From: JAZGDL01 sp036477795
Lineage (GTDB): Bacteria; Planctomycetota; Phycisphaerae; UBA1845
NCBI GenBank assembly: GCA_036477795.1
Contig: JAZGDL010000208.1
Span: 1-19,381 of the forward strand
Length of the DNA: 19,381 bases
Direction of reading: 5' to 3'
Shown here: positions 6,339 through 15,710 of the stretch, one piece after another
How positions within the stretch are numbered: position 1 is the stretch's first letter
Layout of the letters: the number at the start of each line of letters is the position of its first letter
Made by a program: the position numbers and the translations under genes
Notes under the pieces: generated by a model
The model's input: the letters and a program-made list of their open reading frames with translations, nothing else
Databases searched by the model: none
What the model was told of the DNA's origin: nothing

Positions 6339-9300
6339 GTGCCGAGAGTGAACACCGATTCCCTTAAAACGAACTTGACCGGTAAGAGTAAACGACTACC
6401 CCTGTTTTTTGTGGCCGGTCTTCTCCGCTTGCCCGTTGCTTTTGGCCAAACGGATCCGGTTACGGTTTGCCCCAGCGGTTGTGATTTCACTACCATCGCC
6501 GCGGCCTTGAACGACCCCGATTCCGCCGAGCAGGATGTCGAAGTCGATCCGGGAGACTCTGGAGCCTATTCCGAACCCCTTCTGAATGTCGTTGGCCGCA
6601 CTTTGCGCTCGACGCAGCCGACCAATCCCGCCGCAACAACGATCACTAATAACGATGGGCGGGCGGTCATTCAAGCATCCAATGCAACCATCGAGGGATT
6701 CACCATTACGGGTGGCAATAATGCCGGTGGTCATGGTGGCGGCGTCACTGTTAACGCCGGAGAGGTGGTTCTCAAGTACCTGACTATCGAAAGGAATACT
6801 GCCGGAAGTGGCGGCGGTGTTGGTGGCGATACCGGCAGCAGCCAGGTGAGGATAGAGCATTGCACGATTCGCCACAATTCGGCCGGAAATCGCGGAGGTG
6901 GCGTCGAGGGTGTTCCAGCGAAAACCGTCATCACTGACTCCGAGATTACCAGTAACACCGTAACGAACTTCAGTGCCTCTGGGACCGCAGCAGGTGGCGG
7001 CGTGTATCTCCCCCTTTCCTCATTAGCTTCCATCAAGAACACGCAGATTACCATGAACGTGGCGATTGGCGCGCGAAGCGGTTCCGGGGCCGGTATTTTT
7101 TCGGCCGGCGATCTGAAGTTATCCGGTGTGACTTTGGAGATGAATACGGCGTTTGATGGGAGTTCTCTTGCGAAAGGAGGAGGCCTCTACATATCACGCA
7201 AGACCGATGTGGACGGCGGCAGCTTCACTGGAAACAGCGCCGGGCGAGGTGGCGGCATTTATGTCACCGCCAGTTCGTCGTTTGTCCGCATCGCCGCTTC
7301 CGTTTCGGGCAATACGGCCCCCCAGCCGCCCGGTAATGGCGGCGGCATCTTTTGTGAGGTGCTCATTCAGACACTGGCGGGCAACGTCAGCGGGAACACA
7401 CCGGATGACGTAGTTGGCTGCGGGTCCAATGTAAGCCCGCCTCTGGGCACCCCCAGGACCGCCGCGGATAAGGAGCAAAGTGGTAAGGTCATGGAACCGG
7501 TCAACACATTTACCGGAGAGCTCTACAACCAATATGATCCGGACATCGATCTGGGTGGCCCGATGCCGCTCTCTTTCGCCCGCTATTACTCCTCCGGGTT
7601 CAAGCAGGTGGGCATCTTCGCCTATATGGGGGACAACTGGCGGCATAATTTTGACTGGAAGCTGACCATCATCGGCACCACGATGCATATCGTGGATCAT
7701 CACGGGCGCACGATCCAGTTTGTTCAGAACGGCCTTGCGTGGGATCTGGCGGGCAAGACGGATGTGGCCTATCAACTGATCGAGAATGCCGGAATCTTCA
7801 CCCTGCTCGATCCACGCAGCCAGCGCCAATACCTCTTTAACACCTCCGGCCTGTTAACCAGCATCTCGGACGGCAGGGGCAACGTACATACGCTCTCTTA
7901 TGCCAATGGCCCGCTGACTCAGGTCTCCGATGGGCTGGGCCGGGTCCTGAACTTCACCTACGATGCCAATAACAACCTGACCAGTGTGGATGATGGTTTG
8001 GGCCGGGTGGTCAGCTTTACCTATACCGGTAGTTTGCTGACCGGTGTCACCGATCTGACCGGCAATGCCACGGTCTATAACTACTCGACCGCCCACGCGA
8101 ATCTCACCGGCTGGGGACTGTTTACCACCATGGTCCGGCCGCAAGGCAATACGCCGTTCGAGCATCGCTACTGGTTTGCCGACAGACGTTCCTCCAGCGA
8201 GCTCGACTCAAACGGCAACCAGACGATTTTCACCTATGTCAGCGCGACGGACACCACCATTACCGATCCGCTGGGCAATGTCCGTACGCACACCCATACA
8301 GCCACAGGCGAGCTGTCCAACAGCCAGGATAATGCCGGCCAGAATATCGTTATCGGCTCGGATGTGACAGGAAGGCGCAGCTCGATCATCGACCGCCTGG
8401 GCGATGTGACAACGATGAGTTATCACGCCCCCAGCGGCAAGCTGGCATCACGCACCAATGCCGATGGCACCACCACAAGCTTTATCTATACCGAAAGACT
8501 GAGCAGCGGACTGAAGCTGCACGATCTCACTGGCGTAACCCATGCCGACGCAACGACCGAGAGCTTCGTCCATGACGCCAACGGGAATCTCACCTCGCGT
8601 ACCGACAGGGCGGGCAATACTTCAAGCGCCACCTACAATGCCAACGGTCAGCCGCTGACCACGACCAATGTCGCCGGCGGTGTCACTTCCCACACCTATA
8701 ATACCGATGCCACACGACTATCGACCACCGATCCGGCCGGCAACCTCACAGGGTACGGCTATGACTCGCTCCTGCGACCCAATCTGATTACCACGGCGGA
8801 TGGCAGCACGGTTGAGTTTACTTATGACAACGCAGACCGCCCGCTGAGCACGACGGATGAGAATGGCAATACAACAACCCTGACCTACGACCTTAATGGC
8901 AACCTGGCCTCGGTTGCCGATCCGTTGCTGAACACCGTCACCTTTGCCTATGACGGCAATGACCGACTGCTGAGCGTGACTGATGCCGAGGGTGGTGTTG
9001 CAAGCCAAAGCTATGATCAGATTGGCCGGGTGGGGACGACGACCGATCCGTTGAGCCATGTAACCACCTATGGATATGACATCCACAACCGGCTGACCTC
9101 GGTGACCGATCCGCTGCTCAATGTCCGGTCCAGCACCTACGATGCCGAGGGCATTATTGCATCCAGAACCGATCCACTGCTCAACACCACCAGCTTCGTC
9201 TCCGACAAGATGGGACGCATTACGCAGGTCACCTCGCCACTGGGCAACACCGGCAACATAAGCTACGACGCGATGGGCAGGGTCGCCGCGGCCACCGATG

Positions 9301-11171
9301 CGCTGGGCAACATAACAACATTCAGCCGTGATGCCCGTGGCCTGCTCTCCGGCGTCACGCTGCCCGGAGGGACGATCAGCACATCCTATGCAAGAAACGC
9401 ACTGGGCCAGATGACCAACCTGACCGATCCGAACGGCAACGGCTGGACAAGGGCCTATGACTCCAGTGGCAGACTGACCTCCCGTACCGATCCCTTGCTC
9501 CAGGCCACATCGCTGACCTATGACAATCGCAATCGCCCGTCGGTGATTACCTATCCGGGCGCATTGGGCAGCCAGACCAATACCTTTGACGCGGCCGGCA
9601 ATCTGACCGGCGTCAGCTATTCCGATGGCACAACATTAGGTTTTTCCTATGACGCCAATGACCGCTTGACCGCCGCCAATAGCGGCGGCCCGGACAATGT
9701 GATACGCACCTACGATGCCAATGGCCGCATCAACAACAGCAACGGCATCGCCATCGGCCGGGATGCGGGCGGGCGCATCACCTCCATGACACTGGCGCCC
9801 GGCAAGACGGTGACCTATGCCTATGACGCGAATGACAACCTGACGCAGGTGACGGACTGGGCCGGGGGTACCACCACCTTTACCTATGACGCCGTGGACC
9901 GATTGACCGGCATCACACGTCCGAATGGTATTACGACCACCTATACCTATGACAATGACACCCGGGTGACCGGCATCACCGAAGGGCCCATTTCAACCAT
10001 CGCGCTGACGCGGGATGCCAAGGGGCAGATTACGGCGGCCACCCGTAATGTCCCTGAGCCGTTATCCGTTACCCAAACCGCCGCAACAAATTTAGCCTTT
10101 GATGCCGCCTCCCAGGTGGATTCCTACACCTACGACGCATTGGGACGGCTCACGGATGACGGCACGCGGACCTATGTCTGGGATCTGGCCTCGCGTATCA
10201 CGAGCTATACGGAAGGCGGCAATACCGTCAGCTTTACCTACGATGCCTTGGGCCGTCGCTTAAACCGGACCGAAAGTGGGGTTACACGCAACTTTGTCTG
10301 GAACGAGGCCTTCGCGTTGACGTCTGTCAGTATCGAGAAGGTGGGTGGAGCCGATCTTCGCTACTATATCCACACCCCCGGCGGAGGCCTGCTTTACAGC
10401 ATCGAGGCCAGTGACAACAGCCGCCTGTTTTACCATTACGACGAAATGGGTAATACACTCTTCCTCACCGATTCCAGCGGTACCGTGATCGCCTCGTATG
10501 CCTACTCCCCCTATGGCGAGCTTCTTAGCAGCACCAGCAGTATTGACAACCCCTTCACCTGGCAGGGGCAATTAGGCGTCATGGAGGAAGGGGACTCGCG
10601 CCTATACTACCTGCGCGCCCGATACTACGACAGCTCCACGGGCCGGTTTGTCTCGCGTGATCCGATAAAGTCAATTAGCCCCAGGGAGGTGAATCCGTAT
10701 CAATATGCACGGGGGAATCCATTAAGGTTTGTTGATCCCTCAGGGAGACAGGGTGGGCCCAGCCAAGAAGAATTCGCTCTTGCATTTGCCGAGCTCGAGC
10801 TTGCAATAGCCAAGGCCGACCTTGCAAGTGACGAGGCCGAGGTTGCAATAGCCGAGGCCAACTTTGCAATAACCAACGCCAACCTCACCCGCGCCGAGGC
10901 CGCCCGCAACCCCCTCGCCGCCGCCGTCGCCGCTGCCGCCTTCAAGGCCGCCCTCGCCGACTTCAAGGCCGCCGTCGCCGCCGTCCGCGCCAGCGACCAC
11001 TTCCTCGCCCGCGCCAAGGCCTTCCGCAAACGCGCCGTCGACGACGCCCTCCGCGCCCTCCGCGCCGCCGCTAGAGAAGCTGTGAAAAACCCAACAAATC
11101 CGGATAAGCCGGACAAGGATGATTGTGAATCGTGCATCCCGGAACTTACCCCGATTGTTACCATTGGTTGA
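6339..11171 (+). CDS. very large secreted Rhs/YD-repeat protein with beta-helix N-terminus
   Basis: GTG 6339 follows GGGAAAGC and puts a positively charged n-region before LPLFFVAGLLRLPVAFGQ, a plausible signal peptide; the frame is open back to 6183 (ATG 6273 and GTG 6348 are alternatives). About 6440-7440 encodes Asn/Gly-rich parallel beta-helix repeats (GGGVTVNAG, GNSAGRGGGIYV). A DUF6531-like Rhs entry motif (PVNTFTGELYNQYDPDIDLG) follows near 7500. YD repeats (TYDANNNLTSV, FAYDGNDRLLSV) run to about 10300 and the Rhs core (GNTLFLTDSSGTVIASYAYSPYGEL, YYLRARYYDSSTGRFVSRDP) ends near 10745 with NPLRFVDPSG. Rhs proteins form a shell around a C-terminal effector. The roughly 140-residue tail here is Ala-rich heptad repeats plus an Asp/Cys end (DDCESC), with no toxin motif I know. 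Role inferred as cell-surface or secreted; effector function unproven. Confidence 0.93.
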   Translation: MPRVNTDSLKTNLTGKSKRLPLFFVAGLLRLPVAFGQTDPVTVCPSGCDFTTIAAALNDPDSAEQDVEVDPGDSGAYSEPLLNVVGRTLRSTQPTNPAATTITNNDGRAVIQASNATIEGFTITGGNNAGGHGGGVTVNAGEVVLKYLTIERNTAGSGGGVGGDTGSSQVRIEHCTIRHNSAGNRGGGVEGVPAKTVITDSEITSNTVTNFSASGTAAGGGVYLPLSSLASIKNTQITMNVAIGARSGSGAGIFSAGDLKLSGVTLEMNTAFDGSSLAKGGGLYISRKTDVDGGSFTGNSAGRGGGIYVTASSSFVRIAASVSGNTAPQPPGNGGGIFCEVLIQTLAGNVSGNTPDDVVGCGSNVSPPLGTPRTAADKEQSGKVMEPVNTFTGELYNQYDPDIDLGGPMPLSFARYYSSGFKQVGIFAYMGDNWRHNFDWKLTIIGTTMHIVDHHGRTIQFVQNGLAWDLAGKTDVAYQLIENAGIFTLLDPRSQRQYLFNTSGLLTSISDGRGNVHTLSYANGPLTQVSDGLGRVLNFTYDANNNLTSVDDGLGRVVSFTYTGSLLTGVTDLTGNATVYNYSTAHANLTGWGLFTTMVRPQGNTPFEHRYWFADRRSSSELDSNGNQTIFTYVSATDTTITDPLGNVRTHTHTATGELSNSQDNAGQNIVIGSDVTGRRSSIIDRLGDVTTMSYHAPSGKLASRTNADGTTTSFIYTERLSSGLKLHDLTGVTHADATTESFVHDANGNLTSRTDRAGNTSSATYNANGQPLTTTNVAGGVTSHTYNTDATRLSTTDPAGNLTGYGYDSLLRPNLITTADGSTVEFTYDNADRPLSTTDENGNTTTLTYDLNGNLASVADPLLNTVTFAYDGNDRLLSVTDAEGGVASQSYDQIGRVGTTTDPLSHVTTYGYDIHNRLTSVTDPLLNVRSSTYDAEGIIASRTDPLLNTTSFVSDKMGRITQVTSPLGNTGNISYDAMGRVAAATDALGNITTFSRDARGLLSGVTLPGGTISTSYARNALGQMTNLTDPNGNGWTRAYDSSGRLTSRTDPLLQATSLTYDNRNRPSVITYPGALGSQTNTFDAAGNLTGVSYSDGTTLGFSYDANDRLTAANSGGPDNVIRTYDANGRINNSNGIAIGRDAGGRITSMTLAPGKTVTYAYDANDNLTQVTDWAGGTTTFTYDAVDRLTGITRPNGITTTYTYDNDTRVTGITEGPISTIALTRDAKGQITAATRNVPEPLSVTQTAATNLAFDAASQVDSYTYDALGRLTDDGTRTYVWDLASRITSYTEGGNTVSFTYDALGRRLNRTESGVTRNFVWNEAFALTSVSIEKVGGADLRYYIHTPGGGLLYSIEASDNSRLFYHYDEMGNTLFLTDSSGTVIASYAYSPYGELLSSTSSIDNPFTWQGQLGVMEEGDSRLYYLRARYYDSSTGRFVSRDPIKSISPREVNPYQYARGNPLRFVDPSGRQGGPSQEEFALAFAELELAIAKADLASDEAEVAIAEANFAITNANLTRAEAARNPLAAAVAAAAFKAALADFKAAVAAVRASDHFLARAKAFRKRAVDDALRALRAAAREAVKNPTNPDKPDKDDCESCIPELTPIVTIG
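10779..10904 (+). repeat. six 21-bp units encoding heptads in the Rhs tail
   Basis: Six consecutive 21-base units encode LAFAELE, LAIAKAD, LASDEAE, VAIAEAN, FAITNAN and LTRAEAA. DNA similarity is clear among the middle units (TTGCAATAGCC...GAGGCC). This looks like tandem duplication expanding a coiled coil. The next 170 bases are also Ala/Lys-rich, with almost every third codon base C. Confidence 0.75.
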
Positions 11172-11209
11172 AATGAGAAACAAAAGCAGTTGATGATAAA
11201 GTGTATTAA

Positions 11210-11590
11210 ATGATGAAACCGATTAAGAAAACAATCTTCCCGTTGAGCATGTTGGTCGTTATGGCGTTCGGCTTGGCGGCGAATGCCCCCGCGGAGATCT
11301 ACCGCTACGACGTGGTGGGCCGACTCATCAGGGTGGCCTACGACGACGGCTCCTCTTTAACGTACACCTACGACAACAATGGGAACCTCCTGTTGATCGA
11401 AAGGCGAGAAGTCGCCTCGGACATCAACGCGGACGGCCGGGTGGACCTGCTCGATTTTGCCCGGCTGCAAGTGTGCTTCACCGGCGGGGCACCGGTCACG
11501 CCGGCGTGTGAAAGCGCCGACCTCGACGGGAACGGCACGGTCGACCTCGATGACTTCGCCCAGTACCACAGCAGTATAACAGGCCCGTAG
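11210..11590 (+). CDS. small secreted YD-repeat plus dockerin-type protein
   Basis: The protein has 126 residues from ATG 11210; ATG 11213 is equally possible. A signal peptide (KKTIFPLSMLVVMAFGLAANAPA) ends near residue 28. A single pair of YD repeats follows (EIYRYDVVGRLIRVAYDDG, SLTYTYDNNGNLLLIERRE), then two dockerin-type calcium loops, DINADGRVDLLDF and DLDGNGTVDLDDF, and the end SSITGP. In planctomycetes such C-terminal dockerins are common on exported proteins. It begins 38 bases after the Rhs stop on the same strand, so cotranscription is likely. It could be a decoy, anchoring or partner subunit for the Rhs protein, or the 3' remnant of a longer YD protein that re-acquired a signal peptide. 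After the TAG stop, a short hairpin (11593-11611, stem GGT.ACCC/GGGTACC with a bulge) has no T-run. Confidence 0.85.
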   Translation: MMKPIKKTIFPLSMLVVMAFGLAANAPAEIYRYDVVGRLIRVAYDDGSSLTYTYDNNGNLLLIERREVASDINADGRVDLLDFARLQVCFTGGAPVTPACESADLDGNGTVDLDDFAQYHSSITGP

Positions 11591-12061
11591 TGAGGTGACC
11601 CCGTAGGGTACCAGTATTCAGCCGATGCCGAAATCTTCGTTTAACGGTCATTCCTACGGACACCAGCGAACAAGGTAAGCGCTCGGTGAATTGCATTTAA
11701 GACGATGAAACTGGCGATACAAGCCGCACTGGGCGTACGAGATCGGGGTGATGTCGATTATATCGAGGCCCGTCGAAGGAATGGCTTAGAATCGTAAAAA
11801 GATAGACCCCATCCGGACCCGCTTCTCGAGTTTTTGCTTGTGTCAATGGCCGATATGCCGTGGCGAACATCGAGGCGAGCTGCAGCGAACCGTTGCGCGA
11901 GCGCACAGCGTACGCGGTTTCAGGCATCCGGTCGGCTAACCTGTGCGCCGGGCGCCGCTTCAGGCCGCGGGTACCGAACGCTGGAGCGGCTCAGGCTGGC
12001 GGTACAGATCGGGACGACGCGCGTGAGGCTGGTGCTCGCGCCCTGCGAGCCGGCTGTTGGC
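11591..12061. other. gene-poor interval after the dockerin gene
   Basis: About 470 bases in which no frame on either strand shows recognisable protein character. The short frames present are Arg/Ala-rich and look like composition artefacts of GC-rich DNA. A small TCGAT-TAT-ATCGA dyad near 11757-11769 is the only local symmetry seen. The right end adjoins the 3' end of the broken minus-strand gene. Confidence 0.5.
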
Positions 12062-12671
12062 TCACCGACGGGTTGATCGAACGACGTATTCGCGCTTCCC
12101 GTTGTAATCGTCGAGGCGCCGACCTCCCACAGAGGTAGGCGTCCCAGAACGCCGCAATGTCCTCCACCGCCGGCGCGGACTCAGGAATCAGGCCGGTTCC
12201 GTACCGAGGGTCGTAGCGTTCCGCGTAGAACGCTGCGAGCCGGTATCCCCAATGGGCAGATTCCCAGGGACGCACCACGCAGCGGAGGGTATACTCGGCC
12301 AGGAGCGCCTCCCGGGAGCGGATGATCCGTACATCGGCCCACCTGGCGTGACGTACCTCGTTTTGGGAGCTTTCAAGATCCCGCAGGGTGGCCTACAATG
12401 CTTCGGTCGCCGCAGGGGTTGGCTTCCTGAAATGCGTATGAATCTGCCTGATGGCGCGCTCGATCAACGGTCGGAATGGCTTCTTGGCCTTGGCTTTGGC
12501 CAGCTTGGTGAGATGCAGCCCAAATCTTGCCGCAGCGATCGGATCAGCGCAAAGCCCTTTGAGCACCGTCAGCCGCGTAATGGGAAAGTCAAATCCGTTC
12601 CGGAGGTCTTCAGCGATCCCGGTGAGCCTCTTCACTTTCTTCAGGGCCTCGGTTCGGTCTTCAGCGTGCAT
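12062..12671 (-). pseudogene. unknown conserved-looking gene broken by in-frame TAG and a frameshift
   Basis: Reading starts at ATG 12671 with GGAG seven bases upstream (TTG 12683 also possible). It continues for 92 codons (MHAEDRTEALKKVKRLTGIAEDL, FRPLIERAIRQIHTHFRKPTPAATEAL) to TAG 12395-12393. The same frame then goes on without a break in protein character (RDLESSQNEVRHARWADVR, WGYRLAAFYAERYDPRYG, IPESAPAVEDIAAFWDAYLC). Near 12110-12132 sense moves to another frame, giving RRLDDYNGKREYVVRSTRR and a TGA at 12064-12062. The original product would be about 200 residues; I do not recognise the family. A single C-to-T change (CAG to TAG) would explain the nonsense codon. It directly follows the upstream gene (stop TGA 12686-12684), so the two formed an operon. 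A shorter functional protein from either half is possible. Confidence 0.7.
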
Positions 12672-12683
12672 CGCGTACTCCAA

Positions 12684-14246
12684 TCAAATCACCGACACCG
12701 TCGGGTATCGCCTGCGGTAGAAGTGTCCCTTTCGGCTACGAAGCAAATACTCCAGCCAGTATCCGGGCGAATTCGCGGGGAGCCGGAACGCAGCCTTCAC
12801 GGAATCTGAGCCGTACTCGCTAACCACACGGCGGACAAACGCCGGGCTGATGGCATCGGAATCGATGAACTGTTGGATGGCCTCCTCCTGTTGTTTGGTC
12901 AGGTCTTGGCCTCTGCGCTTGAGCCCTTCAACCAGCAGCTGGAAACCACCCATGATCTCTTTACCTTCTTCTGGATTCAGAAAGACGCCGATGCCCTGCT
13001 TGTGCTCCAGCAGGTCGGGCGGAATCTTCATGTCGGGCCTACCCTTCTTCAAACCGTGCTTGCGGAGGGCTTCCCGGATGTGGTCGGGCGGCTTCGTGTC
13101 CCACATGGCGCGCAGCTCCTTCTGCCAATCGGCCGCCATGGTCAGACCGTCGGGGTACACGAGCAGGTCCGTACCGTGGTAGGCCAGCGAAGCCTTGTGG
13201 AACTCGCCTGCTCGTTCCCGGACTTGGACTTTGTACGCCTTCCAGAAGCGGCACAGGATGTGCGAGCTTTGTCTTTTCATGGTGTCGCGCAGGCCCTCCA
13301 CGTCGATGTTCACCGAGCTGTCCCACGCCTCCTGCTCGCCCGACCAGCACCACTCGCCGCGCCACGGTACCAGACTGCCGAACACCAGCTGGCCGCGTCT
13401 GAAGGGATGATCCGGCGTATCGATACGGATCCGATAAGGTTGATCACTGATTACGTTCACGGCATGCAAGTACTGGTGGTCGACGCCCTCAATGCGGTAG
13501 AATGAGGTGTGGCGCTCGTACCAACCGCGCAAGTCGCGGCGGTCCTCCGCGGTCAGATTCAACGCGCCAGCAAGAATGTCGATCGCACCGAGCCCGGACC
13601 AGCGCGTGCACTCCTGGCACAGGAAATCGTCCGTATGGCTGATGTCCCAACGGCCACGATTGTGCTCATCCAGATAATTGCGGAAGAACAACCGGAACAT
13701 GTAGGAGCAGGTTCCGAGCCAGACCAGCTTGCGCTTCACGTCACAGCCGAAGTGGTTGGGCGTTCGAAGGAAGGCTTTGACTCCCGAGTCCTACGGCACG
13801 CCCTGAAACGCGTCGGCGAGGTAGGCCTGCACCGCATGTGCCAGGCAGCTCAGATCCTGATGATGCGGCCACAGGATCAGGCCGGGTTTGAGGTCAGGGC
13901 ACAACACGCAGAGCAGATGCCGGATGCGGTCGGCATCGATCCGACGCGTGGTTCCGCTGGTCGGGGAGAACGGCACGCGTACGCCGAAAAACTCGAGGTT
14001 GTAATGTTCGTACGCGTCCCAGATGCCGATCTCGTTGTGTAGATCCTCGGCGAGCCCGACCAGGATATCGGCCAGCTTCGCAATCTGGGTTTTGCGAAGC
14101 CGGAGCGACCCGTCGCTGAACAGCCGCTGAGTGTCCAATAGAACCTTCTGGAGCTCTCTGCTCAGTGGAAGAAGATGCACGTCACCCGCGCCGCGGAATC
14201 CTTCTGGGCGATGCTGCCGCATTGCTCGTCCTTGAATCGGTGCCAT
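12684..14246 (-). pseudogene. unknown ~500-aa gene interrupted by in-frame TAG
   Basis: Two open stretches lie in one frame: 14246 to 13794 (151 codons, for example LRKTQIAKLADILVGLAEDL, IWDAYEHYNLEFFGVRVPF) and 13790 to the TGA at 12686-12684. They are separated only by TAG 13793-13791. Protein character is continuous across the stop (AYLADAFQGVP, then SGVKAFLRTPNHFGCDVKRKLVWLGTCSYMF). The second part alone could start at GTG 13739, giving 351 residues. It has a paired-Cys segment (DFLCQECTRW), Trp-rich strands (PWRGEWCWSGEQEAW) and a helical, charged C-terminal half. I do not recognise the family. The true N-terminus is uncertain, because upstream of about 14180 the sequence loses protein character, suggesting a truncation. 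It is followed at once by another broken gene, so the whole operon appears to be decaying, unless TAG is read through. Confidence 0.7.
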
Positions 14247-14496
14247 GCCCCGTCCGCCTTTGGCCGGTACCGTGCTCTCGGCGACCGAGGCGTATTATGG
14301 CCGCTGACGGAGTCCGTTGCACGCCATCTGCTGTCGTTACCCCTTCGAGCACAGCCGAGGGACAGCACAGCTTTATGGCGGAGGGTCCCTTGCATGTCCC
14401 CCGAGGCGATCGCGTCGAACAGCCATTTAAGTGTCCGTAGTGCTCCAGTAGGGAAACGGCAAGCAAGGGCCTGCGGCGAACGAGGCGCTCGCCGCG

Positions 14497-14514
14497 TCGC
14501 CCGCGCTCGGGCGA
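14497..14514. repeat. 7-bp hairpin in gene-poor DNA
   Basis: TCGCCCG (14497-14503), loop CGCT, then CGGGCGA (14508-14514): perfect inverted repeat in very GC-rich sequence. There is no T-run. It could be a REP-like element or chance in high-GC DNA. Confidence 0.35.
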
Positions 14515-14767
14515 ACGGGCCACACAACGTCGGTTGCGGAGTCGGCATACCGGGCACGCCGCGCGGCAAAGCCTAAAAAGGCCTGCCAACAAAAGCCCGG
14601 GATGATGTGACGCTCTGCCGCACCGCCGAATCTTGACGCGGTCATCATAGATCAGACCCTTTTAATGATCCTTCAATACACAAAACATTTCAAAACCGGT
14701 TCGCGTGCGTTGTCATCCGACCCGGTCCAATCATCAGCACAAGCTAAGCATCGGCGCGAACGCGGCG

Positions 14768-14784
14768 TCGCTTTGCCAAAGCGA
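14768..14784. repeat. 7-bp hairpin in gene-poor DNA
   Basis: TCGCTTT (14768-14774), loop GCC, then AAAGCGA (14778-14784), with additional GGCG/CGCC pairing outside a short bulge. Function unknown; no T-run follows. Confidence 0.4.
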
Positions 14785-15068
14785 AGTCGCCGATCAAAGC
14801 AGCCGTAGCACGATCGATTGACCGCAGCCGTGCTCGATTTCTTCGACCCACCCCGTGTCTTGCGTACGTCTGGCGTTGTCTGGCTTGTCTGGCGCCGAGG
14901 CGTGAACCAAACTCACTGGCACGGTAACAAACATCCTCCGCCACTGTCTTGCGTCGGTTCCTATCACTACTCTCTGGATGCCTTCTCAGCACCTGTTTCG
15001 CGGAAGATTCTGCGCGCTCCACGGTGGAGCTCGCAACTCAACTGGTTCTTAGCATGAAAGGAAAAGCG

Positions 15069-15563
15069 ATGAGCGCACGTTACAGCACATGGATCCGGAT
15101 CGGCGGCCGAATCGAACGATCGGACGTCGATCCACTACTCAAGGCCATCACAAAGGCCTATGTCAGTCTGGAATGGGGCGAGCCTCCGTTCAAACCAACG
15201 GCTGCCGACGAACTCCTCGATGCCCGTCAACAGGACGGGTGGCTTTGGCTGTGCGATCAAGAAGCAAAATACGGCGAGTTCCCCGAGCTCGAAGAAACGT
15301 GCCGGCGTCTGGGTTTGCCGTACACCCGCTTTGCCGAGGGCTGGTGCGGCTGCGATCCCGAGCTTCTCGACTGGCGTCCGGGGATGAAAGAGCCGCTGAT
15401 TCGTACGGGCAGCAACGACGATTGCGAGAAGACTTTCGTCGCGACAGATTCCGTGAACGAAGCGCTCACCGCTCTTGAAGCCGGGCATGTTCAACAGGCT
15501 GTCAGCATGCTGCGCAAGCTCTGCCCGGAAGTCGCCGAGCTTCCACCCTTCGAGATCGTCTGA
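15069..15563 (+). CDS. unknown 164-aa protein paired with GHKL ATPase
   Basis: ATG 15069 is preferred because AAAGGA lies six bases upstream; ATG 15054 is also in frame and would add five residues. I do not recognise the family. The protein is soluble and acidic, with a helix-rich N-terminal part (DVDPLLKAITKAYVSLEWG), a Trp-rich middle (DGWLWLCDQEAKYGEF) and a Cys motif WCGCDPELLDW that may bind a metal or form a structural turn. A C-terminal helix follows (VNEALTALEAGHVQQAVSMLRKLC). There is no signal peptide. It lies about 150 bases before the GHKL ATPase gene on the same strand, and both read smoothly without lesions, unlike the neighbouring broken genes. A common function is inferred from position only. 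Confidence 0.75.
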   Translation: MSARYSTWIRIGGRIERSDVDPLLKAITKAYVSLEWGEPPFKPTAADELLDARQQDGWLWLCDQEAKYGEFPELEETCRRLGLPYTRFAEGWCGCDPELLDWRPGMKEPLIRTGSNDDCEKTFVATDSVNEALTALEAGHVQQAVSMLRKLCPEVAELPPFEIV

Positions 15564-15710
15564 TCCCAAGTCCTCTTGCGCGATACGAACGGCCCACTAG
15601 ATTTTGGAACAGAAACTTTTTCTCTGGTGCGAACAGGTCGTGCCGGGAATGCGTCGCCGTGAGCATGGCACGGCGTTGCGTCAAGAGTCACCATGCACCG
15701 GAACACAAAA

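Larger units (their letters stand above)
14247..15068. other. gene-poor interval with hairpins
   Basis: About 820 bases with no frame I can support. The left half is very GC-rich and may hold remnants of the broken operon's 5' end. The middle (about 14640-14700) is AT-richer. Two perfect 7-bp hairpins lie at 14497-14514 and 14768-14784. No tRNA or other RNA gene could be recognised. Confidence 0.45.

Noticed and set aside
14247..15068. tRNA or small RNA gene in the gene-poor interval
   Set aside because: No cloverleaf or TpsiC-like GTTCRA motif with matching arms could be found; only isolated hairpins.
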